This document shows positions 27,568 to 36,377 of a DNA stretch of 58,867 bases, in pieces (the first letter of the stretch is position 1; the number at the start of each line of letters is the position of its first letter). Made by a program: the position numbers and the translations under genes. The notes beneath the pieces are model-generated. The model was given only the letters and a program-made list of their open reading frames with translations. It did no database searches and was not told where the DNA came from. The stretch covers positions 1 through 58,867 of the forward strand of contig CAYJXJ010000005.1 of the NCBI GenBank assembly GCA_964374095.1. The letters run 5' to 3'. The DNA comes from CAYJXJ01 sp964374095. GTDB taxonomy: Bacteria > Elusimicrobiota > Elusimicrobia > UBA1565 > UBA9628.

Positions 27568-28980
27568 ATGTTCGAGCGCTACGCGATCGAGACCGTCGAG
27601 ACGCCGCCGGCGCGGCCCGTCGCGAATAAGTTCCATCCGATCGTCGACCGGATCCGGCTGGCCAAGAGGCTCGTGACCGAGGCCTTTCATTACCGCTTTC
27701 GCAAGGACATCCTGCTCAGCCGCCCGTGCATCTACGGCGTCTTCAGCGGTCCGGTCGGAGGCTTCGCCCCGCGGCGGGAGCTTTGCGTCGGGTGCATGCG
27801 CTGCGTCCAGGAGTATCCCGACATGTGCCGGGTGGACATCAACCCGGAATGGAAGCGCCTCGGCGATTCGTATTTCGACCCGGACTCGATCAGCACCCTC
27901 AACTACGAGGCCACGACCGGCAAGCTCATGGTCAAGGGCGTGGGCTACAAGGGCCCCTTCGCCGGGCCGGGCTTCGACTCCATGTGGACGGACATGTCGG
28001 AGATCGTGCGCCCGACCCGCGACGGCATCTACGGGCGGGAGTGGATCTCGACGGCGGTGGACGTGGGGAGAAAGCCCGCGCGTCTCGATCCGAACAACCC
28101 GGTCTGGGAGGAGCCGGTGGTCGAGTTGCCGGTCCCCTTCATCTTCGACGCGGCGCCCCCGCGCATCGCCGAGAGCGGCGCGGCTTGGGCCACGCTTTCG
28201 GCCGCCAAGCGGCTTAAGACCTGGGCTCTGGTCCACCCGCGCGACATCGCGGCGGGAGTTTCGGAAAACGGCGTCCCATCGTACGCCGCCGACGAGTTGG
28301 AGACCGTCCTCCGCGGCAAGGCCCGGATCCCTCTTAAGGCGGTGGAGGTTTTCAGCCCGAGCCCCGGGCAATGGTCGTCGTGGCGCGAGGCCTTCCCGGG
28401 GACCATGGTCATCGTCCGCCTGGGGTTGGGAGACCGCACCCGCGGCGACATCCTCGAGCTCTTCGACGCGGGGGCCGGCGTCTTTCATCTGGTCGCGGAC
28501 TACCATGGCCGCGACGACCGGAAACGATTCGTCGGCGACGCCGTGCGCGATTTGCACGAGGCCCTCGTCGAGAAGGAGATTCGCGATGAGTTGACCCTGA
28601 TCGTTTCCGGAGGCATCACCCGGGCCGAGCACGTTCCCAAGATCATCATCTGCGGCGCCGACCTGGTCGCCCTCGATACCCCGGTCTGGGTGGCTCTGGG
28701 AGGGGAGTTCCGGGAGGAGTTTCCCGGCCCCTGGTCTCGGGGTCTGGACCTCCCCTTCGTAAATCGGGAGCCCGGCGTCCAACGCATCGTCAATTTCTGC
28801 GCGGCCTGGCGCGACCAGCTGCTGGAAATCCTGAGCGCCATGGGGCTGCGCGACGTCCGCCGGCTGCGCGGTGAGCTCGGCCGCTCCATGGACTACGAGG
28901 CGCTTGAACAAGAGGCTTTCAGGGACCTGGAACCTCCACCGGTGGAGGCGACTCCGAGGGCTGATGGGACGGCGATGTGA
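27568..28980 (+). CDS. Split glutamate synthase subunit with ferredoxin motif
   Basis: 470 residues. Cys73, Cys76, Cys79 and Cys87 (ELCVGCMRCVQEYPDMC) form a 4Fe-4S motif. Then comes a barrel related to the glutamate synthase FMN domain (DMSEIVRPTRDGIYGREW; LIVSGGITRAEHVPKIIICGAD). Several FMN-domain landmarks that the next gene keeps are missing, so this copy may be structural or electron-transferring. The C-terminal tail beyond about 455 is partly encoded by a repeated palindrome. First of three overlapping genes. Confidence 0.75.
   Translation: MFERYAIETVETPPARPVANKFHPIVDRIRLAKRLVTEAFHYRFRKDILLSRPCIYGVFSGPVGGFAPRRELCVGCMRCVQEYPDMCRVDINPEWKRLGDSYFDPDSISTLNYEATTGKLMVKGVGYKGPFAGPGFDSMWTDMSEIVRPTRDGIYGREWISTAVDVGRKPARLDPNNPVWEEPVVELPVPFIFDAAPPRIAESGAAWATLSAAKRLKTWALVHPRDIAAGVSENGVPSYAADELETVLRGKARIPLKAVEVFSPSPGQWSSWREAFPGTMVIVRLGLGDRTRGDILELFDAGAGVFHLVADYHGRDDRKRFVGDAVRDLHEALVEKEIRDELTLIVSGGITRAEHVPKIIICGADLVALDTPVWVALGGEFREEFPGPWSRGLDLPFVNREPGVQRIVNFCAAWRDQLLEILSAMGLRDVRRLRGELGRSMDYEALEQEAFRDLEPPPVEATPRADGTAM
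28933..28952. repeat. CCTCCACCGGTGGAGGCGAC repeat inside a coding tail
   Basis: Identical 20-nt copy of 27478-27497, read in frame as EPPPVEAT-like residues at the extreme C-terminus of the first glutamate synthase gene, outside its conserved domain. Confidence 0.7.
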
Positions 28981-30272
28981 CTGAACTTCTCGATGCGCTC
29001 GCGGCCAAGCATTCGGCCAACATCCGCCGCGGGCTTTCCGAGCTCTGCGCCCTGAGGCACCCCGTCCCCGAGTCCCTGGGGAATTTCCGCTGGACTCCCG
29101 AGCTCATCCTCGCGACCTGGTTTCAGGCGGAGCATGCACGCCCCCCGGACAACGGCCTGGAGTACCGGGTGGGCGCGTCGGGAGGAGGCTTCGACCGCCT
29201 GGATTTCAAGCCGGCGCCGCCGGACCGCCGCCTGCCGCCGGAGACCCCCATCGACCTCACGCTGGCGCTCAATCGCTCGGGGGAAGGGGAACGGATCACC
29301 CTGGACCTGCCCGCCTACGGGGGCGGCATGTCCTTTGGTTCCATCAGCCTCAATTTCATGCTCGCCCGCTGCCTGGCGGCCCGGGGGATGGGAACGCTCA
29401 CCTGCACCGGCGAAGGCGGCTATCCGGACGCCATCCTCCCTTATAAGGACCACATCATCACCCAGGTCGCGACCGGCATGTTCGGCGTGCGCGAGGAGAC
29501 GATCCAAAACTCGCGGGTGGTCGAGCTTAAATACGCCCAGGGGGCCAAGCCCGGGCTGGGGGGGCATCTGCTCTCGGACAAAGTCACGGCCGAGGTGGCG
29601 CGCATGCGCGAATCCGTGGCCTTCGCCAGCCTCTACTCCCCGTTTCCGTTCCACAGCGTCTATTCGGTCGAGGACCACAAGAAGCACGTGGACTGGATCA
29701 AGACCGTCCACCCGCGCGCCCTGGTCTCGGTCAAGGTCTCAACCCCCGTCGACGTCGACATGGTCGCGGTGGGAAGCTACTACGCCGGGGCCCACATCAT
29801 CCACCTCGACGGCGGTTACGGGGGGACGGGAGCGGCGCCCGAAGTGGCCAAGAAAAATATCGCCATGCCTATCGAGCTGGCGATCGGCAAGGTGCACCGC
29901 ACGCTCCAAGAGGAGGGGGCGCGCGACAAGGTGACGCTCATCGCCTCCGGCGGCATCCGCACCGCGTGGGACGCCGCCAAGGCCGTGGCCCTGGGCGCCG
30001 ACGGCTGCGTCATCGGCACCGCCGAGATGGTGGCCGTGGGCTGCACCCACTGCGCCAACTGCGAGCGAGGGCGCGGCTGTCAGGTCGGCATCACGACCAC
30101 CGATCCGCTCCTGTCGCGCTTCATCGAGCCGGAGTGGGGCGCGCGCCGGATCATGAACCTCTACGAGTCGTGGAAGGAGCAGTGGCGGGTACTCCTGCGC
30201 GGCTTGGGCCTGAAGTCCATGGGTGAGTTGGTCGGACGGCGCGACCTGCTGACCTACCGGCGGGCGGCATGA
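28977..30272 (+). CDS. Glutamate synthase FMN-binding subunit
   Basis: 431 residues, GTG start overlapping the upstream stop (GTGA). Contains AYGGGMSFGSISLNFMLARC, GTLTCTGEGGYPD, KPGLGGHLLSDKV, HLDGGYGGTGAAP and LIASGGIRTAWDAAKAVALGAD, the FMN and 2-oxoglutarate site of the glutamate synthase central domain, followed by a cysteine cluster (CTHCANCERGRGC) for Fe-S binding. It should convert 2-oxoglutarate and channelled ammonia to glutamate. Comparable to the separate FMN subunit of archaeal-type glutamate synthases. Confidence 0.88.
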   Translation: MTELLDALAAKHSANIRRGLSELCALRHPVPESLGNFRWTPELILATWFQAEHARPPDNGLEYRVGASGGGFDRLDFKPAPPDRRLPPETPIDLTLALNRSGEGERITLDLPAYGGGMSFGSISLNFMLARCLAARGMGTLTCTGEGGYPDAILPYKDHIITQVATGMFGVREETIQNSRVVELKYAQGAKPGLGGHLLSDKVTAEVARMRESVAFASLYSPFPFHSVYSVEDHKKHVDWIKTVHPRALVSVKVSTPVDVDMVAVGSYYAGAHIIHLDGGYGGTGAAPEVAKKNIAMPIELAIGKVHRTLQEEGARDKVTLIASGGIRTAWDAAKAVALGADGCVIGTAEMVAVGCTHCANCERGRGCQVGITTTDPLLSRFIEPEWGARRIMNLYESWKEQWRVLLRGLGLKSMGELVGRRDLLTYRRAA

Positions 30273-32635
30273 CGCCCGAGGCCGAGGGGGGCTGCGGCGT
30301 CGTGGGCTTGGCCGCCAACCGCCGGGTGGAGGGCCGCTACCTGCTCGAAGCCCTGTGCCAGATGAAGAACCGCGGCAACGCCAAGGGCGGGGGGGCGGCC
30401 ATGGCGGGGCTCTCCGCCGCGGAACTCGGCATCCCGGAGAAGCCCCTGCGGGAGGATCACCTCCTGCAGGTGGCTTATCTCGATTCCGCGGCGCGCTCCG
30501 AGGTGGAGCGCAGCCACATCGAGCCTATGTTCGAGGTAGGCTCCGCCCGCGCCTTTCCGGCCCGGGAGGTCGGGCTCGATGTCCGTCCTCCTGAAGTCGT
30601 CGCCTATTCCGTTCGTCCCAAACAGGACGTTGTTGCCGTTTTCGTTTCCGCGCGCGGGCTTGAGAATCTCTCCCCCGCGGAGGCGGCTGATGAGTTCGTG
30701 TTCCGAAATTCGTTCGACCTCAATCGCGCCTATTATGCCTCCCTCGGCGTCAAACGCGCCTTCGTCCTGTCCCATGCGCGGGATATGCTGGTCTTCAAGC
30801 TGGTCGGCTACGCGGATGACGCGGTGCGCGCCTACGGCCTGGAGGATCTCACCGCCCATGTCTGGGTCGGGCACCACCGCTACCCGACCAAGGGCCGGGT
30901 GTGGCATCCGGGGGGCGCCCATCCCTTCTCGGGGATGCACGAGGCGCTCGTTCACAACGGGGATTTCGCGAACTACCACTCGATCACCCGCGCCCTCAAG
31001 CAGCGGGGCCTGGAGCCCCTATTCCTGACGGATACCGAGGTCTCGGTCCAGCTCTTCGATTACCTGCGGCGAACCTGCCGCTACCCGCTGGAGTGGGTCT
31101 TCGAGTCGCTGGCGCCCACCACCGAGCGCGACTTCGAGCTTCTCTCCCCCGAGCGGCGCGCGGTCTACGCGCGCCTGCGCCAGGCCCACATCCACGGCTC
31201 GCCGGACGGGCCGTGGTTCTTCATCCTCGCGGCCAACCCCCGCCGCGCCGAAGGCGTTGCCGGCTATGAACTGATCGGCATCACCGACACCTCGATGCTG
31301 CGGCCCGCGGTCTTCGCCTTGCGGCGGGGGGCGCTGGACATCGGGCTCATCGCCTCGGAGAAGCAGGCCATCGACGCCGTGCTCCGGGCCTTGCACCAAG
31401 ACGGCCGTGTTGAGGCCCCGTCGGCCGACCTCTATTGGAACGCCCGCGGCGGCAGTCATACCGATGGGGGGGCTTTCGTCTTCACCGCGCGCCCTGGTGA
31501 GGCACTGGGCTGCCGGGACAAGTTCGGCACGTCGGTGAGCATCCGTCCGCCCGCTCCTCCTTCCTTGAAAGAGGCCCTCACGGAGCATCTGGAGGGCGTG
31601 GCGGCCCGCGCCGAGTACTCTCCCGAAGACGCCGACCAAGCCATCGAGGAGATCTCCCGTCTCCTCGATTCCCGCCGCGAGACGTGGGGGCTGGCGCCTT
31701 CCGTTCGCCGGGGCATGGCCGAGGCCGCTCTGGAGCGGGTCTTTGCCGGTCTTCCCCCTTTGGCCGAGGCTCCGGCGAGGTATCGCCGCGTGGGCTTTTC
31801 CGACCGCGGCGCCCTCGCGGGGGCGCGGACGGGCGGGCGGCTGGTCGTGGACGCCCGCGGCTTTCCACCCGAGGGTCCGGAAAGCTTGGCCCGGTTCGTG
31901 GTGGAGGCCCACGGGCGGGGGTTTCAGCAGATCCTGTGTTGGGCCATGACGGGCCAGCGCTTCCTCGGCTGCGGCCTGGGACCGCGCAGCGAGGGCTTGA
32001 AGCTCCATCTCTACGGCTGCCCCGGGGACTACGTGGCATCGGGCCTCGATGGCGGCTCCGTGGTCCTGCACGCCTCGGGCCAGGACCAGCTTGCCAACAT
32101 CATGAAATCCGGGAAACTCGTGGTGCATGGCGACGCGGGCCAATGCTTCATGTACGGGGCCAAGGGGGGCTCGGTCTTCGTGCTCGGCAACGCCGCCGGC
32201 CGGCCTCTCATCAACGCGGTGGGCTCTCCCCGCGTCGTGATCAACGGGACGGCGCTGGATTACCTTGGCGAGTCCTTCATGGCGGGCGATCCCCATCAAG
32301 GGGGTGGCTTCGTGGTGGTCAACGGCATGGAGTTCGATCCCGACGGAGCCCTGCGCCCGCAGGCCAGCCCTTATCCCGGGGGCAATCTCTTCTCCCTGGC
32401 GTCGGGCGGGGCGCTTTTCGTGCGCGACCCGATGGGGCTGCTGAGCGCCGACCAGCTCAACGGGGCGGTCCTGGCGGAGCTCGCCGACCAGGACTGGGAC
32501 TTGGTCCGCCCCTACCTCGAGGAGAACGAGAAGCTCTTCCATGTGCCCGTCGCCGAGCTGCTGACTCACGATGGGCGCAAGCGCCAGCCCCGGGCGGTCT
32601 ACCGGAAGATCGTCCCGCGGGGCGTCGGCCGCTGA
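30269..32635 (+). CDS. Glutamate synthase amidotransferase fused to GXGXG domain
   Basis: 788 residues, overlapping the previous gene by ATGA. N-terminal class II glutamine amidotransferase with Cys9 as likely nucleophile after an 8-residue propeptide (GGCGVVGLA), then HHRYPTKGRVWHPGGAHPF, LVHNGDF and TDTEV. From about residue 520 a beta-helix GXGXG domain (GGSVVLHASGQDQLANIM, VHGDAGQCFMYGAKGGSV). In archaeal-type systems these are usually separate proteins; here they are fused while the FMN domain is separate. Confidence 0.85.
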   Translation: MTPEAEGGCGVVGLAANRRVEGRYLLEALCQMKNRGNAKGGGAAMAGLSAAELGIPEKPLREDHLLQVAYLDSAARSEVERSHIEPMFEVGSARAFPAREVGLDVRPPEVVAYSVRPKQDVVAVFVSARGLENLSPAEAADEFVFRNSFDLNRAYYASLGVKRAFVLSHARDMLVFKLVGYADDAVRAYGLEDLTAHVWVGHHRYPTKGRVWHPGGAHPFSGMHEALVHNGDFANYHSITRALKQRGLEPLFLTDTEVSVQLFDYLRRTCRYPLEWVFESLAPTTERDFELLSPERRAVYARLRQAHIHGSPDGPWFFILAANPRRAEGVAGYELIGITDTSMLRPAVFALRRGALDIGLIASEKQAIDAVLRALHQDGRVEAPSADLYWNARGGSHTDGGAFVFTARPGEALGCRDKFGTSVSIRPPAPPSLKEALTEHLEGVAARAEYSPEDADQAIEEISRLLDSRRETWGLAPSVRRGMAEAALERVFAGLPPLAEAPARYRRVGFSDRGALAGARTGGRLVVDARGFPPEGPESLARFVVEAHGRGFQQILCWAMTGQRFLGCGLGPRSEGLKLHLYGCPGDYVASGLDGGSVVLHASGQDQLANIMKSGKLVVHGDAGQCFMYGAKGGSVFVLGNAAGRPLINAVGSPRVVINGTALDYLGESFMAGDPHQGGGFVVVNGMEFDPDGALRPQASPYPGGNLFSLASGGALFVRDPMGLLSADQLNGAVLAELADQDWDLVRPYLEENEKLFHVPVAELLTHDGRKRQPRAVYRKIVPRGVGR

Positions 32636-32636
32636 T

Positions 32637-33884
32637 ATGTTCCGGTCCCTGGGCTACCGGAATTTCCGGCTGTTTTTCTTCGGCCAGTTCCTCTCCCTGT
32701 GCGGCACGTGGATGCAGGTGACCGCCCAGTCCTGGCTGGTCTACCGGCTGACGCGCGATCCCCTGCTCCTGGGCCTCGTCAATTTCGTCAACCACTTCCC
32801 GGTCTTTCTATTCGGATTCCTCGCGGGCCAAGTCGCCGACCGTCTCAGCCACCGCCGCGTGGTCTTCATCACCCAGTCCCTAGCCATGATCCAGGCCGTG
32901 GTCCTCGCGGCCCTGACCCTGTCGGGGAGCGTCGCCGTCTGGCACATTTTCGTGCTGGCCCTGCTGCTGGGCGCGGTCAGCGCCTTCGACTTTCCGGCCC
33001 GGCAGGTCCTGGTCGGGGAACTGGTGGAGCCGGCCGACCGGCAGAACGCGATCGCGCTCAATTCCTTCGTGGTCAACGCGGCCCGCATGCTGGGCCCCGC
33101 TCTGGCGGGGTTTCTCATCGCGGGCTACGGCGAGGGGATCTGTTTCGCCCTCAACGCCGCGAGCTTCGTGTCCATACTCGCGGCGCTGAGGCTCATGCGT
33201 CCGGCGCCCCAACCGCCCTCCCCCGCCCCCTCCACCGTGGGGCCCTGGCGGGAGATCGGAGCGGGCCTGGCCTACGCCCTTCGGGAGGATCCGATCCGGC
33301 TTCTGCTCTTCCAGTTGGTGGGCTACAGCCTGGCCGGACTTCCCCTCTACGTGCTGCTTCCGGTCCTCGCCGAGGAGGTCTTCGGGACCGGGGCGCGCGG
33401 GCTGGGCATTCTATCCTCGTTTTCGGGATTGGGCGCCGCCGCCGGGGCGTTGCTGCTGGCGCGGCGCCGCCGGACGGAAGGAACCGGGGGGGTGATCGCG
33501 GCCAATCTCATGGTTTTTGCCGCCTCCCTGGGAGTCCTCGCCCTGACGCGGAGCTTCCCCGTCGGGTGCGCCTTGATGTTCCTGTCCGGCTTCTCGGCCA
33601 TCGAGATCCTCGCCGGAACCAACACGCTTCTTCAAGAGTTGTCGAGCGCGCGCTACCGGGGCCGCGTGGTGAGCTTCTACGGGATGACATTCATCGGCCT
33701 GGCGCCGATCGGGAGCTTTCTGGTCGGTGGCTTGGCGTCTCGCCTCGGGATCGCCTGGACTCTCGGCATCCAATCGGCGGTCTGCCTGGCCGTCGCGGGG
33801 GCCTACCGGCGGCGCCTCTCCCGTTTGGGGGGGTCGGGCGCCGAGGGCCGCCGGGACCCGCTCGCGGAGCAGATTCCGGCATAG
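32637..33884 (+). CDS. MFS transporter, EntS/MFS_3-like
   Basis: 415 residues from the ATG at 32637, 1 nt after the glutamate synthase stop. Twelve hydrophobic segments; opening FRSLGYRNFRLFFFGQFLSLCGTWMQ and GxxADRxxRR-type loop AGQVADRLSHRRVV are typical of enterobactin-exporter-like MFS_3 proteins. Likely an efflux pump. Whether it serves the glutamate synthase operon or is only co-located is unclear. Confidence 0.88.
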   Translation: MFRSLGYRNFRLFFFGQFLSLCGTWMQVTAQSWLVYRLTRDPLLLGLVNFVNHFPVFLFGFLAGQVADRLSHRRVVFITQSLAMIQAVVLAALTLSGSVAVWHIFVLALLLGAVSAFDFPARQVLVGELVEPADRQNAIALNSFVVNAARMLGPALAGFLIAGYGEGICFALNAASFVSILAALRLMRPAPQPPSPAPSTVGPWREIGAGLAYALREDPIRLLLFQLVGYSLAGLPLYVLLPVLAEEVFGTGARGLGILSSFSGLGAAAGALLLARRRRTEGTGGVIAANLMVFAASLGVLALTRSFPVGCALMFLSGFSAIEILAGTNTLLQELSSARYRGRVVSFYGMTFIGLAPIGSFLVGGLASRLGIAWTLGIQSAVCLAVAGAYRRRLSRLGGSGAEGRRDPLAEQIPA

Positions 33885-33985
33885 GTCGAAGGGCCCAGTT
33901 CGGCCTGGGCCCAAACCCGGCTCGACGACGGACTCCTGGCCCAACCATCGCCCGTTTCCCGGGGCTACAATCACAGGGAGGAGAT

Positions 33986-34321
33986 ATGGAACTCTACCTG
34001 AAGTTCATCACGACTCTTACCTTCGGCCTGCTCGGCATCGGCCTGGTCCTGAAGGTTTTGCTCGACGGCCTTTTCCATGACTGGGACGTCGGGGCGGACT
34101 TCCGGGCCTTCACCAAGCGCATTTCCCGCTCAAAATCCCAAATCTTCCAAAAGACCGAAGACGTCCTCATCGACCTGGAACGGGACAAGCCGCGCGAGCT
34201 TACCACCCGGCTCGTCGACCAGCGGCGCCAGGAGTTGCGCGAGCTGGCCCAGGTCGAAGGCCGCCTCCATGACCCCGCCGTCGCGGCCGCCCTCGAGGCC
34301 GAGGATTGGGGCCGCTCCTAG
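33986..34321 (+). CDS. Small membrane protein
   Basis: 111 residues. ATG at 33986 has a strong AGGGAGGAG Shine-Dalgarno, and TACAAT at 33966-33971 gives a short leader. One N-terminal transmembrane helix (FITTLTFGLLGIGLVLKVLL), then a charged cytoplasmic helical tail (RISRSKSQIFQKTEDVLIDLERDK). No family recognised. Confidence 0.6.
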   Translation: MELYLKFITTLTFGLLGIGLVLKVLLDGLFHDWDVGADFRAFTKRISRSKSQIFQKTEDVLIDLERDKPRELTTRLVDQRRQELRELAQVEGRLHDPAVAAALEAEDWGRS

Positions 34322-34352
34322 CCGGTCTCCGGCCCCCGGCGGGGCCATTTTG

Positions 34353-34358
34353 TACAAT
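34353..34358 (+). promoter_or_regulatory. -10 box of asnB, leaderless spacing
   Basis: TACAAT followed by 6 nt and the ATG of MCGIAG. It also fixes the start, since the family needs Met-Cys. Confidence 0.7.
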
Positions 34359-34364
34359 GGGTTC

Positions 34365-36296
34365 ATGTGCGGCATCGCCGGGCTTTACGATCCAACCGGG
34401 CTCGATCCCGAGCCGACGCGCGGCCGCCTGATCCGAGCCGCGGAGGTTCTGGCGCACCGCGGCCCGGACGCTTCCGGGGTGCTCCTTTGGCCCCAAGACG
34501 GGATCGGCATGGCGCACCGGCGGCTCTCCATCCTGGACCTTGACAGCCGGGCCGACCAGCCCATGGTCTCCTCGGACGGGACCGTGGCCGCGGTCTACAA
34601 CGGAGAGATCTACAACTTCCTGGAGCTGCGCGTGGACCTGCAGCGCGCGGGCCGCACCTTTCGAACGGCGTCGGACACGGAGGTCCTCATCGAGGGCTAC
34701 CGGGTTTGGGGCCTCGAGGGGCTCCTCGCGCGCGCCGCCGGGATGTTCGCTTTCGCCCTTTACGACCGGACCTTGCGGCGCCTGGTCATGGCCCGGGACC
34801 GCTCCGGCAAGAAGCCGCTCTTCTTCGCCGAAGCGGGCCGCGGCCTGGCCTTCGCTTCGGAACTGCGCGGCCTGTTTTCCCTGGGAGTTTCGCGGGAGTT
34901 GGATCCGGAGGGCTTCGACGCGTATCTGGCGCTCCAGTTCGTGCCGCCCCCGCGGACTCTTCTGCGGGGGGTGAGGCAGGTGCCCCCGGCGCACTGGCTC
35001 GAAGTCTCCCCCGGCCAAGCCCCGAGGCTGCGCCGCTACTGGCATCCCTTCACCGGCCGGTCCCGGCCCCGCCGCCCCTCCGAGGCGCTCGACCGCATCG
35101 AGGAAGCCTTCCTCGGCGCGGTGCGCCGCCGGCTCGTGAGCGACGTTCCCGTCTGCCTCTTTTTGAGCGGGGGCGTGGATTCGGGGCTCACCGCCGCGTT
35201 TCTCCAGAAAGCCGGGGCCGGCGAGACCCGCGCCTACACCCTCGGCTACGAGGACATGCCGGGCCACAACGAATTCGCCTTCGCGCGCCTCACGGCCGCG
35301 GGCCGGCCCCTGCGCCACGAGGAACTGCGCCTCTCGTCGCGCCACGCCCGGGAAATCCTCGTGGCCGGCGGGGCGGCGCTCGACGAGCCTATTTCGGATT
35401 GGGTCTGGGTCCCGCTTCACCACCTGGCCGCGCGGGCGCGGGCCGATGGGTTCAAGGTCGCCTTGGTGGGGGAAGGGTCCGACGAGCTGTTCTTCGGCTA
35501 CGACGTCATGATGGACGGGCTCTGGGACCTGCGCCGCTTCGAGAGGCCGGGCTGGAAGCTCGCGGCCCGCGCCCTGTCCACGGTGTTTTCGCCGGTTTTC
35601 CGGCACGCGCGCCGCGGCCACCGCCGGTTCGACCTGTGGCGGCGCGCCGCGGCGGGAGAGCCGGTCTACATGGGGAGCTCCGTCGGATGGGGAAAGTCCC
35701 AGCGCCGGCAGGTCGCCGGGCCCGCGCTCCTCTGCGGCGGCGATCCGGACGCGGGGCGGCGGTTCATCGACGGCCTCTACCGCGAGTACGGGGAACTGGC
35801 TCCGGACGCCGACGACGCGGTCAACCTGATCTGCTGGGTGGAGTTCCAATCCAAAATGAGCAACGTCCTCCTCCCGCGTCTTGACCGGGTCACCATGCTC
35901 CATTCCGTGGAGGCGCGCTCGCCCTTCCTCGATCACGACCTCGTCGAGTTGGCCTTCTCGATACCCGGGGATTGGAAGATCCGCGGGGGGTCTCTCAAGC
36001 GGCTTCTGCGCGACATGGCGCGGCGGCACCTCCCCAAGCGCGTCGTGGACCATCGCAAGCGGGGCTTTTCCTTTCCGTTCAAGGAGTGGCTGCGCGGGGA
36101 CCTGGGGGCCATCGTGGAGAGGGACCTGCGGGCCTCGCGGCTGGTCCGCGACGGCTGGCTCAACGGCGATTTCGCCTGGGGCCTGCTGCGCCAGCACCGG
36201 CGGGGACGGGTGGATCATGCCCCGCGGTTATGGGCCCTCTGGGACCTGGCCCGCTGGCACGCGCGGTGGATAGAGGGGTCCCCTCCCGCCATCTGA
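34365..36296 (+). CDS. asnB: Asparagine synthase (glutamine-hydrolysing)
   Basis: 643 residues. Cys2 is the glutaminase nucleophile (MCGIAGLYD), with VYNGEIYNF and RDRSGKKPLFF in the amidotransferase half and the ATP-pyrophosphatase loop SGGVDSG at residues 268-274. Longer frames upstream would bury Cys2 and are rejected. Near a glycosyltransferase, so a role in modifying an exported polymer is as possible as free asparagine synthesis. The last residues and stop come from a repeat arm. Confidence 0.93.
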   Translation: MCGIAGLYDPTGLDPEPTRGRLIRAAEVLAHRGPDASGVLLWPQDGIGMAHRRLSILDLDSRADQPMVSSDGTVAAVYNGEIYNFLELRVDLQRAGRTFRTASDTEVLIEGYRVWGLEGLLARAAGMFAFALYDRTLRRLVMARDRSGKKPLFFAEAGRGLAFASELRGLFSLGVSRELDPEGFDAYLALQFVPPPRTLLRGVRQVPPAHWLEVSPGQAPRLRRYWHPFTGRSRPRRPSEALDRIEEAFLGAVRRRLVSDVPVCLFLSGGVDSGLTAAFLQKAGAGETRAYTLGYEDMPGHNEFAFARLTAAGRPLRHEELRLSSRHAREILVAGGAALDEPISDWVWVPLHHLAARARADGFKVALVGEGSDELFFGYDVMMDGLWDLRRFERPGWKLAARALSTVFSPVFRHARRGHRRFDLWRRAAAGEPVYMGSSVGWGKSQRRQVAGPALLCGGDPDAGRRFIDGLYREYGELAPDADDAVNLICWVEFQSKMSNVLLPRLDRVTMLHSVEARSPFLDHDLVELAFSIPGDWKIRGGSLKRLLRDMARRHLPKRVVDHRKRGFSFPFKEWLRGDLGAIVERDLRASRLVRDGWLNGDFAWGLLRQHRRGRVDHAPRLWALWDLARWHARWIEGSPPAI

Positions 36297-36335
36297 CAAA
36301 TTCCCCGCATTTGTCTTATGGCGGGATGTGACCCC
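36275..36335. repeat. REP-like palindrome spanning the asnB stop
   Basis: Arms 36275-36301 and 36309-36335 pair with 4 mismatches in 27. The right arm, read on the minus strand, begins GGGGTCACATCCCGCCAT, sharing GGGGTCACATCC with the 40810 copy. The left arm encodes the asnB C-terminus (GSPPAI) and its TGA. Confidence 0.7.
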
Positions 36336-36364
36336 CTCCCATTGACGCCTTCGCCCGGCGGGGT

Positions 36365-36370
36365 TATACT
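36365..36370 (+). promoter_or_regulatory. -10 box, leaderless spacing
   Basis: TATACT followed by 7 nt (GAGTGGA) and the ATG at 36378. Confidence 0.6.
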
Positions 36371-36377
36371 GAGTGGA

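Noticed and set aside
34200..36218. 672-residue minus-strand frame opposite asnB
   Set aside because: Lies entirely over a well-supported asparagine synthase and has no recognisable domain.
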